A stretch of 61,347 nt of DNA from an uncultured Verrucomicrobia subdivision 3 bacterium (GTDB taxonomy: Bacteria > Verrucomicrobiota > Verrucomicrobiia > Limisphaerales > UBA11358). The position numbers and the translations under genes were made by a program. How positions within the stretch are numbered: the stretch's first letter is position 1; every line of letters begins with the position of its first letter. The notes beneath the pieces are model-generated. The model did no database searches, had not been told where the DNA came from, and worked only from the letters and a program-made list of their open reading frames with translations. The stretch lies in NCBI GenBank assembly GCA_903917705.1, contig CAIXBQ010000102.1:1-61347 (forward strand), in the 5' to 3' direction. Of the stretch, positions 6,554 to 15,426 are shown one piece after another.

Positions 6554-8191
6554 ATGGCCGAACCAAAAGAGAATTTGCAGATGGAAAAGATTGTGTCGCT
6601 GTGCAAGCGGCGGGGCTTCGTGTTCCAGTCCTCGGAGATTTACGGCGGCATCAACGGTTTTTGGGATTACGGCCCGCTCGGCGCGGAGCTCAAGCGGAAC
6701 GTGAAGGAGCTCTGGTGGAATGCCATGACCCGCCAGCGTGATGACGTGGCCGGCCTGGAGGCGACCATCATCATGTCGCCGGAAATCTGGAAGGCGTCCG
6801 GCCATGTGGCGACGTTCAGCGACCCGATGGTCGATTGCAAGACGTGCAAGGGCCGTTTCCGCGCGGATCAGGTGGGGGAAATTCCCTGCCCGCAAAAGCC
6901 CAGCAAGTTCGTCAGCGAATGTCACGGCGAGAAGACCCCGGCGCGGGCGTTCAACCTGATGTTCCAAACCTACGTCGGCCCGACGGCGACGGAGGCGGAC
7001 ATCGCGTATCTCCGCCCGGAAACGGCGCAGGCGATATTCGCGCAGTTCAAGAACGTGCTGGAAACGTCGCGGCAGAAGGTGCCGTTCGGCATCGCGCAGG
7101 TGGGCAAGGCGTTCCGCAACGAGGTCACGCCGCGCAACTTCACTTTCCGCTCACGCGAGTTCGAGCAGATGGAGCTGGAGTTTTTCATCAAGCCGGACGA
7201 GGTCATCGAGGCGATTCATGGCGCGGTGGCGACGCTCGGGGCCCTGGACCCGAAAGCCCCGACGCCCGAGCCCCGGCCGGATTGGGGCTGGCAGGCGTGG
7301 CACCAATATTGGGTGGAGGAGCGCGTGCGCTTTTACGAGGGCATCGGCCTTTCGCGGGAGACGCTGGGTTTTCATCACCAGACGCCGGCGGAACTGGCGC
7401 ATTACGCCCGTGCCTGCACGGATATTTTGTTCAAGTTCCCGTTCAGCAAAAAGGCTGCGGACGGCAACGTGACCGGCGACGAATTGGAAGGCATCGCCGC
7501 GCGTAGCGATTTCGACCTGAGCCAGCACCAGCGGTTTTCCGGCAAGCCAATGGGCGTGTTTGATGACGAATTGCGCGCCGCGTGGGCCAAGCTGCCGAAA
7601 GAGAAACAGGACGACCTCTGGCGGCGCTACTACGAGAACCGGAAGAATTACCTGACCAAGTCGGCTAAGCCGGACGAGACGCCGGAGCAAATCCAGAAGC
7701 AGGCGACGGACGACGCGAACGGCCTGGCGAAGGGCCAGTATATCCCGCACGTCATCGAGCCGAGCGCGGGCGTGGATCGCCTGATCCTGGCGCTCATCGC
7801 CAATGCGTATTCCGAAGTCACCAAGACCGACGACAAGGGCAAGAGTGAAACGACCGTGCTGATGAAGTTTCATCCGCGCGTCGCGCCGGTCAAGGTCGGC
7901 GTGCTGCCGCTGTTGAAAAACAAGCCGGAGCTGGTGAAGAAGGCGCTCGCCGTCCGCGATCTCCTGCGCCCGTGGATGAATGTGTTCTACGATGATGGCG
8001 GCTCGATCGGCCGCCGCTACGCGCGCCAGGATGAGGCCGGCACCCCGTTCTGCGTGACGATTGATTTCGACACGCTCGGCGAAAAGCCGGAGTTGCTGGA
8101 CACGGTGACAATCCGCTACCGCGACGATGGGAAACAAGAGCGGCTGAAAATTTCTGAACTTATGGATTTTTTGCTGTCTAAAATCCGTTGA
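6554..8191 (+). CDS. glyQS: Glycyl-tRNA synthetase, alpha2 (eukaryote/archaeal-like) type
   Basis: This class II aminoacyl-tRNA synthetase charges tRNA-Gly. The single 545-residue chain has the KRRGFVFQSSEIYGGINGFWDYGPLG start. It continues with the RPETAQAIFAQFKN and FRNEVTPRNFTFRSREFEQMELEFF core (motif 2 region) and the PHVIEPSAGVDRL segment leading to motif 3. The C-terminal anticodon-binding domain begins near VAPVKVGVLPLL. A CKTCKGRF cluster suggests a structural zinc. Many bacteria use a separate alpha2beta2 enzyme instead. I start at the ATG at 6554 (MAEPKEN); sequence upstream is repeat-like, and MEKIV 27 bases later is the alternative. The stop codon overlaps the start of the next gene, opening a four-gene operon. 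Confidence 0.93.
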   Translation: MAEPKENLQMEKIVSLCKRRGFVFQSSEIYGGINGFWDYGPLGAELKRNVKELWWNAMTRQRDDVAGLEATIIMSPEIWKASGHVATFSDPMVDCKTCKGRFRADQVGEIPCPQKPSKFVSECHGEKTPARAFNLMFQTYVGPTATEADIAYLRPETAQAIFAQFKNVLETSRQKVPFGIAQVGKAFRNEVTPRNFTFRSREFEQMELEFFIKPDEVIEAIHGAVATLGALDPKAPTPEPRPDWGWQAWHQYWVEERVRFYEGIGLSRETLGFHHQTPAELAHYARACTDILFKFPFSKKAADGNVTGDELEGIAARSDFDLSQHQRFSGKPMGVFDDELRAAWAKLPKEKQDDLWRRYYENRKNYLTKSAKPDETPEQIQKQATDDANGLAKGQYIPHVIEPSAGVDRLILALIANAYSEVTKTDDKGKSETTVLMKFHPRVAPVKVGVLPLLKNKPELVKKALAVRDLLRPWMNVFYDDGGSIGRRYARQDEAGTPFCVTIDFDTLGEKPELLDTVTIRYRDDGKQERLKISELMDFLLSKIR

Positions 8192-8739
8192 TGAGCGAAG
8201 CGCAAGAAAATCTACCGTTGGTGCTGCCACCGGAACCGAAGCCCAAGCCCGCACCGACGCTGTATTTCATCATCGGCTTCAAGCTGCTGAAAAGCACGGT
8301 GGCGTTGCTGCTGGCGCTGGGCGTTTCCCGCCTGAAAGATGAAAACCACGACGGCATACCGGATGACCTGCCCGCCGACTTTGAGAAGCTGGTCCAGTTT
8401 TTTCATGTGGATCCGGAAAAGAAATTCGTCGTCGAACTCGCCACCCGCGTCGCGGAGATTACGCAAAACAACCTCCATTGGGTGCTTATTTTTTCGGTAA
8501 TTTATGGCTTGTTCATGCTGCTGCAAGCCGTCGGCCTGATGTTCCGGGTGAGTTGGATCGTCTGGCTGGTCATTGCCGAATCCGCCTTTTTCGTGCCCGT
8601 CGAGGTGTTTGAGCTGGCGCACCGCCCGTCGTGGGTGAAAGTCGCCATCCTCGGTGTGAACGTGCTGATTGTGTGGTATCTGTTTGCCAACCGCGCCCGG
8701 CTTATCAAGCATCCCCATCACCACACGATTGAACTATGA
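8191..8739 (+). CDS. DUF2127-like integral membrane protein
   Basis: The 182-residue protein has an N-terminal hydrophobic helix (LYFIIGFKLLKSTVALLLALGV) and a polar loop with DENHDGIPDD. Three further membrane segments follow (HWVLIFSVIYGLFMLLQAVGL, WIVWLVIAESAFFVPVEVFEL, VKVAILGVNVLIVWYLF). The FKLLK start, the LLQAVGL segment and the PVEVFEL segment agree with DUF2127 membrane proteins, whose function is unknown. The ATG overlaps the glyQS stop by one base, and its own stop overlaps the next start as ATGA, so it is translated within the operon. Confidence 0.7.
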   Translation: MSEAQENLPLVLPPEPKPKPAPTLYFIIGFKLLKSTVALLLALGVSRLKDENHDGIPDDLPADFEKLVQFFHVDPEKKFVVELATRVAEITQNNLHWVLIFSVIYGLFMLLQAVGLMFRVSWIVWLVIAESAFFVPVEVFELAHRPSWVKVAILGVNVLIVWYLFANRARLIKHPHHHTIEL

Positions 8740-10181
8740 ACACCCCGCTGCCGTTTGAAGTTTCCGAGTTCGAAAACCTCCTCCGCAAGCCGAACAGCGA
8801 CCCGACGGGTTTCGCCGGCTTTTTCAACAGCGGCGAAGTGTGGGTTGCCCGCGTCCCGGCGCGGCTGGATGTGATGGGCGGTATTGCCGACTACTCCGGC
8901 GCGAACGTTTGCGAAGCCGTTCTCGGTCATGGCATGTTGATGGCTATTCAGGCGCGCACCGACCGCACCCTGCGCATCCGTTCCGCCCAAATCGGCCCGC
9001 GTAGCCTGCCGGTGGAGACGCGCATCCCCCTGGATTATTTCACGTCCGGTGACGCGATCGGGAATTATTCGCAAATCCGCGAACTCTGCCATGCCAATCC
9101 CATCGCGTCGTGGGCGGCTTACATCGGCGGCAGCATTTTCACCTTGCTCAAGGAGGAATCCGTCGAGTTGCCGTTCGGCTTCAGTTTTCTGCTGTTGAGC
9201 GCGGTGCCGATGAACGTCGGCATCGGCAGTTCCGCCGCGGTGGAAATCGGCACGCTTTCCTGCCTCAACGCCTATTTGCATCTGAAGCTCGACGGCGCCC
9301 GCATCGCGCGGCTCGGCCAGATGGCGGAGAACCACGTCGTCGGGGCGCCGTGCGGCATCATGGACCAGATCGCCGTCGCCAGCGGCCGCAAGGAAAAGCT
9401 CACGCACATTCTCTGCCGGCCCGGCGCGATTGTCGGCGAGGTGGAAATTCCGCCCGGCACCGGCTTCGTCGGCATCAATTCGATGGTGCGTCATTCCGTC
9501 GCGGGTAATGCCTATGGCAACGTCCGCATCGGCGCGTTCATGGGCAAAAAAATCATCAATGAACTCCGCGCCAAAACCGGCCGCGCCGCCCTGAACTATC
9601 TTACGGAAATTTCCAGCGAGGAATTCAAGGCCGGGTATCAGGCGCAGATTCCCGAGACGATTCTCGGCTCCGACTTTCTGGCCCGGTACAAAACCCACGA
9701 TGACCCGGTCACCACCGTGCAGCCGGATGCGACCTATCGCGTCGTCGGGCCGGCGCGGCATCCCATTGGTGAAAATGAGCGCGTGTTGAAATTCATTGAG
9801 GCGCTCAAGGCCGCCAAGGCTGGCGATGACCGGGCGCTCGTGACGGCGGGCGAGCTCATGTATGGGGCGCATGAAAGCTATCGCGATAACTGCCGGCTGT
9901 CCGTGCCGGAAGTGAATTTCCTCGTCGATGCCGTGCGCAAGCGCGGGCCCGAACAGGGGCTGTTTGGCGCAAAAATCACCGGCGGCGGCACCGGCGGTAC
10001 CGTGGCCGTGTTTGGGCGGACCGCCGCGCTCAAGGAGCATATTCCGCAGATTGCGATCGAGTATTCGCGTCGCGTCGGCGAGGTGCCGGACATTTTTGAA
10101 GGCACGTCGCCCGGCGCGATTGAATTTGGCGCCAAGCGCTACGCCTTCGGCGCGAAGGGCTGGAAGCGGTTCGACGTTTGA
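8736..10181 (+). CDS. GHMP-family sugar kinase, L-arabinokinase (ARA1)-like
   Basis: The 481-residue protein belongs to the galactokinase branch of GHMP kinases. Motif 1 is RLDVMGGIADYSG rather than the galactokinase GRVNLIGEHTDY, and RLDVMGGIADYSG is what plant L-arabinokinase ARA1 carries. The phosphate-binding motif GIGSSAA, the stretch NHVVGAPCGIMDQ, and GFVGINSMVRHSV also resemble ARA1. The ITGGGTGGT motif 3 is near the C-terminus. It should phosphorylate C1 of a free sugar with ATP. The galactose/arabinose class is likely, but the actual sugar is not determined. It overlaps the DUF2127 gene by ATGA and is followed after two bases by a GalU-like gene. Kinase plus pyrophosphorylase would turn a free sugar into an NDP-sugar. 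Confidence 0.8.
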   Translation: MNTPLPFEVSEFENLLRKPNSDPTGFAGFFNSGEVWVARVPARLDVMGGIADYSGANVCEAVLGHGMLMAIQARTDRTLRIRSAQIGPRSLPVETRIPLDYFTSGDAIGNYSQIRELCHANPIASWAAYIGGSIFTLLKEESVELPFGFSFLLLSAVPMNVGIGSSAAVEIGTLSCLNAYLHLKLDGARIARLGQMAENHVVGAPCGIMDQIAVASGRKEKLTHILCRPGAIVGEVEIPPGTGFVGINSMVRHSVAGNAYGNVRIGAFMGKKIINELRAKTGRAALNYLTEISSEEFKAGYQAQIPETILGSDFLARYKTHDDPVTTVQPDATYRVVGPARHPIGENERVLKFIEALKAAKAGDDRALVTAGELMYGAHESYRDNCRLSVPEVNFLVDAVRKRGPEQGLFGAKITGGGTGGTVAVFGRTAALKEHIPQIAIEYSRRVGEVPDIFEGTSPGAIEFGAKRYAFGAKGWKRFDV

Positions 10182-10183
10182 GC

Positions 10184-11074
10184 ATGAAAGTTCGCAAGGC
10201 TGTCATTCCCATCGCCGGGCTTGGCACTCGGCACTTCCCCGCGTCGCACGCGGTGAAAAAAGAATTATTCCCTGTCGTCGGTGCCGACGGCATCGCCCGC
10301 GCCTTGTTTCATTACCATCTGCTTGAACTCGATGCCGCTGGCATCGAGGAGATCTGCATCATTGTTCAGCCCGGCGAGGATGACCGGGTGCGCGATTATC
10401 TGCGCGGCCCGGACGACCGCTATCTCCAGCGGCTCGAAAAATACCCCGCGCTGCTCCGCGAGGCCGGGCAGATGAAATCATTCTCCCGGCGCGTTACCTT
10501 CGCCGTGCAGCGTGAGCAGGAGGGGTATGGCCACGCGGTTTTCCAGTCGAAAAATTTTGCGGCGGACGAAATGGTTTTGCTCGGCCTCGGTGACCACTTG
10601 TTCCGGGGCCATCCCGTTTCGCCCTATCGTGAACTGGCGGACCTGGCGGAAATTTCCGGCGGGCAGAGTGTTTCCGCCGTGAACCGCATTTCCGCCGGCG
10701 AACTCAAGGGGTACGGCACGATCGCCGGCGCCCGCCGCGCGGGAAACCCCCGGCTGATCGATGTTTCGCTTATCATCGAAAAGCCCGCCGTGGCGGTGGC
10801 GCAGGAAAAACTGCGCGTCAACGACCTGCCCGCCGGAACGTGGCTTGGCTGGTTCGGGATGCATCTGCTCGCGCCGTCGATTTATGATATCCTCGGCGAA
10901 ATGATCCGCGATAACGTGCGCGATCACGGCGAATTCCAGCTCACCCGTGCCCAGGAAATTCAGCGCCAGCGCCACGGCTATCTTGCGCTGGAGATGACCG
11001 GGGCGGAGCGGTTTGATTTCGGGGTGCCGGATGATTTTGTCCGCAGCGTGTCGGCGTTCCGCCGATTGCCATGA
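10184..11074 (+). CDS. GalU-like sugar-1-phosphate nucleotidyltransferase
   Basis: The 296-residue protein starts KAVIPIAGLGTRHFPASHAVKKELFPV, a GalU-type variant of the nucleotide-binding signature GxGTRxxPxTxxxPKxxxPV. Here the usual PK is VKKE. The rest matches UTP-glucose-1-phosphate uridylyltransferases: EQEGYGHAVFQSK, the LLGLGDHLF metal-site region (usual Asp-containing LPD replaced by LGD), and GTIAG. These departures suggest a different sugar from glucose. I use the ATG at 10184, two bases after the kinase stop. An in-frame TTG two codons earlier would overlap the stop. It likely uses the product of the upstream GHMP kinase. Confidence 0.78.
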   Translation: MKVRKAVIPIAGLGTRHFPASHAVKKELFPVVGADGIARALFHYHLLELDAAGIEEICIIVQPGEDDRVRDYLRGPDDRYLQRLEKYPALLREAGQMKSFSRRVTFAVQREQEGYGHAVFQSKNFAADEMVLLGLGDHLFRGHPVSPYRELADLAEISGGQSVSAVNRISAGELKGYGTIAGARRAGNPRLIDVSLIIEKPAVAVAQEKLRVNDLPAGTWLGWFGMHLLAPSIYDILGEMIRDNVRDHGEFQLTRAQEIQRQRHGYLALEMTGAERFDFGVPDDFVRSVSAFRRLP

Positions 11075-11093
11075 TTATATTGCGATTATTTGC

Positions 11094-11122
11094 TTGCGTC
11101 GCGGGCATTCCGGGCTTAATTA
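11094..11122 (+). promoter_or_regulatory. Putative sigma-70 promoter of infC
   Basis: TTGCGT (11094-11099), a 17-base spacer and TAATTA (11117-11122) lie in the gap between the GalU-like gene and infC. They predict a start near 11129 and a leader of about 70 bases before the TTG start at 11199. Confidence 0.4.
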
Positions 11123-11198
11123 AAAGGCATCGTAAGAATTAGCCAGACGAAGTTTTGATGCATTACATCCCAGTTAAGCTCCAACCGGTGGGGGTCGC

Positions 11199-11951
11199 TT
11201 GAGTCGCCCCTTTTCTCCGCGTAACAATTCCCCCGTCTCGTTCATCCGGGTCAACGGTAAGATTCGTGCCCGCGAAGTCCGCGTCATCGGGGTGGACAAC
11301 AAGCAGGTTGGTATCGTCATGCTGAATGACGCGCTGGGTATGGCGCGTCAGCACGGCGTGGATCTCGTGGAGATTTCCCCGAACGCCGAACCGCCCGTCT
11401 GCCGCCTCGTGGATTTTGGCAAATACCGCTACGAACTCGCCAAGAAGGAGAAGGACTCCCGCAAGCACCAGCACGCCTCGACGGTGAAGGAGGTCCAGTT
11501 GAGCCCGCGCATCGACCCGCACGACCTCGGCATCAAGGTGCAGCACGCGGTGAATTTTCTGTGCGAGGACATGAAGGTGAAGGTCGCCCTCAAGTTTCGC
11601 GGCCGGGAGATGCAGCACACCGAATTCGGCTTTGAGGTCATCAAAAAATTTATCGAGCAGATCGCGCCCTTTGGCCACCCCGATTTCCAGCCCAAACTCG
11701 TGGGCCGCGCGATCAATCTGATGATCAGTCCGCTCCCCCGCAACAAGCGCGCCAAAAATCCCCGGCATGAAGATGCGGAACTGCACGAGCCCGATGAACC
11801 TGATGAGGCGGATGAAGCTGAAGCGCCGCCGGTAAAAATTCAGAAGCATCCGCCCGCCCCGTCCGCGCCGGAAAAAGTGAAAGTTCCTGTCGCCGAACAG
11901 CCGGCGACCGGCGGTCTCCAGAATCCGTTCGCCGATCTCGAGATCAAGTGA
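11199..11951 (+). CDS. infC: Translation initiation factor IF-3 with acidic/Pro-rich C-terminal tail
   Basis: IF-3 binds the 30S subunit and monitors start-codon choice. Residues about 15-185 hold both domains: RVNGKIRAREVRVIG, the linker region with YRYELAKKEKDSRKHQ, and the C-domain with VKVALKFRGREMQH. The start is a TTG, the only start codon in this frame after an in-frame TAA at 11175. A rare start codon is a known feature of infC, where IF-3 discriminates against its own message. After the usual end there is a tail of about 65 residues rich in Glu/Asp, then Pro/Ala/Val, ending NPFADLEIK. The usual downstream partners rpmI and rplT are absent; a convergent DUF2851 gene follows instead. 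Confidence 0.93.
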   Translation: MSRPFSPRNNSPVSFIRVNGKIRAREVRVIGVDNKQVGIVMLNDALGMARQHGVDLVEISPNAEPPVCRLVDFGKYRYELAKKEKDSRKHQHASTVKEVQLSPRIDPHDLGIKVQHAVNFLCEDMKVKVALKFRGREMQHTEFGFEVIKKFIEQIAPFGHPDFQPKLVGRAINLMISPLPRNKRAKNPRHEDAELHEPDEPDEADEAEAPPVKIQKHPPAPSAPEKVKVPVAEQPATGGLQNPFADLEIK

Positions 11952-11993
11952 TTGGTTTGCTTGGGACGGTGTGAGGGATTTTTGGTTGTTCTC

Positions 11994-13508
11994 TTAGCCG
12001 CCACCGTGGGCTGCGAGAGGTGCGTTTTCCGTCGCTGCCCAGCTATGGACCAGTTCGGGAAACCGGCAGTCCGCGCAGATCGCGTTCGAATGCTCGCAAA
12101 AATCGCGGACAATTTGCATTAACCCCTGTTGCGCCGCCGCGCCGCGAAACCAGCGTTGGTTTGTGGATCCCAGCAAACGCTGCCGCGCCAGTTTCAACAC
12201 CGAATTATCCTCTGCCGCCGGCCAGGCAAAGAAACGACGCTCCATTTCAAGTTGGAATTTTTCATTGCCGCCTTCTTTTGCGCGGACCCACAGCCAGGGC
12301 AAAACGACATTTACCGCCAGATCGGTCGATCGCGCCGCCCCCAGCAGTGGCAGCGGCTTCACCAGGCGCGCCGATTTGAACGTCCAGTGCCATGACCAAT
12401 ACTCGTCGTATTCAACCTGAAAAATTTTATGGAATGAGTCCACCAGTGCGCCGGAATGGGTGGCCGGGTTCTCTTGGGGGTCGGCCGGCTGGATCGCGGG
12501 GATTTTTGCCGCGCTCCAGGCCTCGATGTTTGAAACCAGGTTTTCCGCCGCCAGCCAGTGCGCGGCCAGCGCCAGCCGCCGCTGCGGGTGATTGGCTGGG
12601 CGTAGGCCGTGGAACTTCCAGATTTCACGTGGCAAGATGCAGCTTTCAAATTCATCGCGGTCGCGCCACCAGAGATCCCAGGCGCGGCGCAGAAACGAGT
12701 CGGAACCTTTATCGGGGCGGGGCAGATCCGCTGGCAAAAGCCCGCTGACACCAAGCAGGCGCGTCTGTATTTCAAACGTGGTATCCACGCCGCGCATCCA
12801 GCGGGATTTGGTTTCGGCGAGGGTATGCATCGGCCAGATGTTGTTTTTGTAGCCGATCCCGCGGAATAAATTTTCCCAGAGCGCCTGTTCCCAGCCTGAC
12901 TGTTTGGCGCGGGCGAGCAGCGCGGCCGCCTTGTTTTGAAAGCGTACTTTCGCGGCGGCGTGAAGAATTTCCTCGAGTTGCGGTGCGGGCAGTTCGCGCA
13001 GCGGCGAAGCGCACTGGCCGCGGAGGGCTGCGGGCAGGCTGGCTTCATTTTCGAGCGCCAACGCAAGTTTGGCGAGCGGTGCATCGAGGACATTTTGTAG
13101 CGGCAGGGTGACTGGCGGGATGATGGCTCGGGATTTGGGGTTTTGGCCTTCGGTCCAGACGACGTGGAGGATGACGTTGTGGAAGGCGGGATTCCGGTCG
13201 TGACCATGCGCGTGCCAGTTGGGGGGTATCAGGTCGATTTCTACGTCGCCGGAAACGGGCTTTTCCTCGCCCCATTGTAAAACTGCCCCGCGAAAATCCG
13301 GACCGCCTTCCGTGCTGATAAAGCCGGGATGCAGGACGCGGAGGTTTTTCCCATCCGCAGTTTTGAGCTGATCTCGTTTCAGGCGCTGATGCTGCCAGAT
13401 GGCCTGGAGCAGTTTTTCCGGCGGCGCAGCCTGGCCGTCGCGCAGCTCGTTGACCGCGCGGCATTGCCGCCGCCAGGTGGCGTAGAAGTTTTCAGCGCGG
13501 GGGGTCAC
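11994..13508 (-). CDS. DUF2851 family protein
   Basis: The 504-residue protein matches DUF2851, a family of unknown function found in Bacteroidota and Verrucomicrobiota. The early segments AIWQHQRL, LRVLHPGFISTEGGPDFRGA and GDVEIDLIPPNWHAHGHD are recognisable. So is the ending with a cluster of cysteines (CEHSNAICADCRF) that may bind metal. No signal peptide or membrane segment is seen. The frame stays open upstream as far as the ABC gene, but that part is low-complexity. I use the GTG at 13508 just before TPRAENFY; an ATG at 13583 is the alternative. It is convergent with infC. Confidence 0.7.
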   Translation of the reverse strand: MTPRAENFYATWRRQCRAVNELRDGQAAPPEKLLQAIWQHQRLKRDQLKTADGKNLRVLHPGFISTEGGPDFRGAVLQWGEEKPVSGDVEIDLIPPNWHAHGHDRNPAFHNVILHVVWTEGQNPKSRAIIPPVTLPLQNVLDAPLAKLALALENEASLPAALRGQCASPLRELPAPQLEEILHAAAKVRFQNKAAALLARAKQSGWEQALWENLFRGIGYKNNIWPMHTLAETKSRWMRGVDTTFEIQTRLLGVSGLLPADLPRPDKGSDSFLRRAWDLWWRDRDEFESCILPREIWKFHGLRPANHPQRRLALAAHWLAAENLVSNIEAWSAAKIPAIQPADPQENPATHSGALVDSFHKIFQVEYDEYWSWHWTFKSARLVKPLPLLGAARSTDLAVNVVLPWLWVRAKEGGNEKFQLEMERRFFAWPAAEDNSVLKLARQRLLGSTNQRWFRGAAAQQGLMQIVRDFCEHSNAICADCRFPELVHSWAATENAPLAAHGGG

Positions 13509-13731
13509 GCCGCATTTATTTGCCCAACGGGCGGTAATGTCAAGCCGTGTTGACTGGCAAGAGCGCTGGCCGGTGGCGGCCATGACGTCGGTTCTTGGTT
13601 TCACGCCGGATATCTTTGGGCGCAACTCCGGCGGTTTTCGCCTGTTTAATGATGGCGGCTTGAAATTTTTAATCGCCGCAGCGGGATTTTTCCGGCTACA
13701 CTGGCGCAGATTTTTTACGGATGCCGAGTCG

Positions 13732-14679
13732 ATGATCCAAGTATCGAACATGACCAAATGCTACGCGGGCCGCACGGCGGTGGACGATATTTCGTTCACG
13801 GTTGCGCCCGGCGAGATCGTGGGCCTGCTCGGCCCGAACGGCGCGGGCAAAAGCACGACGATGCGCGTGTTGTCGGGCTTCATGCCGGCGACGAGCGGCA
13901 CGGTGCGCGTGGCCGGGCTGGATGTTTTTCATGATTCTGATGCGGTGCGCCGGCGGATTGGCTATATGCCGGAAAATAATCCGCTTTATCCCGAAATGCG
14001 CGTCCGCGAATACCTGAAATATCGCGCGCGGCTGAAGGGCCTTGGCTGGACAAACTCGCGCGCGCGTGTGACGACGGTGATGGAGCAGTGCGGTTTGACC
14101 GATGTGGGCCGCCGCGTCATCGGGCAGCTTTCCAAAGGCTATAAGCAGCGGGTGGGTCTCGCGGATGCCCTGGTGCACGAGCCGGAGTTGATTATTTTGG
14201 ACGAGCCGACCATCGGCCTTGACCCGCATCAGATCCGTTCCGTCCGGCAATTGATTAAGGGGCTGGCTGGCCGGCACACGGTCTTGATTTCTACGCATAT
14301 TCTGCCGGAGGCGGAAATGATGTGCAACCGGATGCTGATTATGTTCGACGGGCGCGTGCTGGCGTCGGACACGCCGGAGAATTTGCAGCGCCGGATGGCC
14401 GGCGGCAGCCAGGTCATTGCGGAGATTGCCGCGCCCGAAAATCTGCTGCGCGCGGCGTGGGAGCAGTGGCCGGATGTGGCGCGGTTTGATGTGGTGCCGG
14501 GTGAGGGCGATTTTTTTCGCTGCGCGCTGACGCCGTCCGACGGTCGGGATTTGCGGCCGGCCATCTTCAATCTGGCGCGCGAGCGCGGCTGGGTTTTGCG
14601 CGAGTTGACCCGCAGCCGGCATTCGCTGGAGGACATTTATCTGCAGGTGACCAAACCGGACCAGGAGGAGGCTGAATGA
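13732..14679 (+). CDS. ABC transporter ATP-binding protein (GldA/NosF-like)
   Basis: The 315-residue ATPase has Walker A GPNGAGKST, the ABC signature as LSKGYKQRVG, Walker B LIILDEPTIGLD, and the switch histidine in LISTHILPEAEMMC. A C-terminal extension of about 90 residues is typical of ABC-2 exporters of the Gld/Nos/Nat type. I start at ATG 13732 (MIQVSNM), which aligns with the family; the frame upstream is non-coding. Its stop overlaps the permease start as ATGA. It energises the permease encoded next, probably with the GldG-like subunit. Confidence 0.9.
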   Translation: MIQVSNMTKCYAGRTAVDDISFTVAPGEIVGLLGPNGAGKSTTMRVLSGFMPATSGTVRVAGLDVFHDSDAVRRRIGYMPENNPLYPEMRVREYLKYRARLKGLGWTNSRARVTTVMEQCGLTDVGRRVIGQLSKGYKQRVGLADALVHEPELIILDEPTIGLDPHQIRSVRQLIKGLAGRHTVLISTHILPEAEMMCNRMLIMFDGRVLASDTPENLQRRMAGGSQVIAEIAAPENLLRAAWEQWPDVARFDVVPGEGDFFRCALTPSDGRDLRPAIFNLARERGWVLRELTRSRHSLEDIYLQVTKPDQEEAE

Positions 14680-15425
14680 ATATTTTCTGGACGCTGCTGC
14701 GCCGGGAATTGTCGGCGTTTTTCCTTTCGTTGACGGGCTACGTCATTATCGCGGCGGTGACGTTGCTGACGGGCTTGAGTTTTGTGGTGTTGGTGCAGAA
14801 TCTCGGCTCCGACCCGTCACCGATGCCCGTGACGGAAATGTTCTACCAGACGTATTTTTTCTGGCTGATCGTGCTGCTGGCGGCGCCCGTGATCACCATG
14901 CGGCTGTTTGCGCTGGAAAAGGCCGCCGGCACTTTTGAAACGCTGATGACGACCCAGGTGGGCGACGCGCAGGTGGTGGCGGCAAAATTCACGGCGTCGC
15001 TGGTTTTTTATTTGATCACGTGGCTGCCGCTGCTGGCGTGCCTGTTCATCGTGCGGCATTTCACCAACCAAAGCGGGCTGGATGCGGGAACCGTGGGCGG
15101 TATGTTCCTGGGAATTTTCCTGACGGGCGGGCTCTTTTTATCGCTCGGCTGTTTTGCCTCGTCGTTGACGCGCAGCCAGATGTCGGCGGCAACGATCAGC
15201 TTCGTGCTGGGGGTGAGTTTGTTCGCACTCGGTTTTCTGGCCGAGGCGCTGCCGGCGGCGCCGCAATGGTCGTCGCAGGTGATCGCCTATTTTGGGCTTT
15301 TCAAGCAGATGCACGATTTCGCCCGCGGCGTGGTGGACACGCGCACCGTGATTTTTTATGTGAGCGCGACCTTCTTGTTTTTGTTCCTGACCCTGCGCGT
15401 GGTGGAAAGCCGCCGGTGGAAATGA
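14676..15425 (+). CDS. ABC-2 type permease (GldF-like)
   Basis: The 249-residue protein has six hydrophobic segments, starting with LTGYVIIAAVTLLTGLSFVV and ending with VIFYVSATFLFLFLTLRVVE. It carries the FALEKAAGTFETLMTTQV stretch that is conserved in ABC-2 membrane subunits such as GldF and NosY. It pairs with the overlapping ATPase gene. The substrate is unknown. In Bacteroidota the corresponding complex is needed for gliding, but no other gliding genes are visible here. Confidence 0.87.
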   Translation: MNIFWTLLRRELSAFFLSLTGYVIIAAVTLLTGLSFVVLVQNLGSDPSPMPVTEMFYQTYFFWLIVLLAAPVITMRLFALEKAAGTFETLMTTQVGDAQVVAAKFTASLVFYLITWLPLLACLFIVRHFTNQSGLDAGTVGGMFLGIFLTGGLFLSLGCFASSLTRSQMSAATISFVLGVSLFALGFLAEALPAAPQWSSQVIAYFGLFKQMHDFARGVVDTRTVIFYVSATFLFLFLTLRVVESRRWK

Positions 15426-15426
15426 C

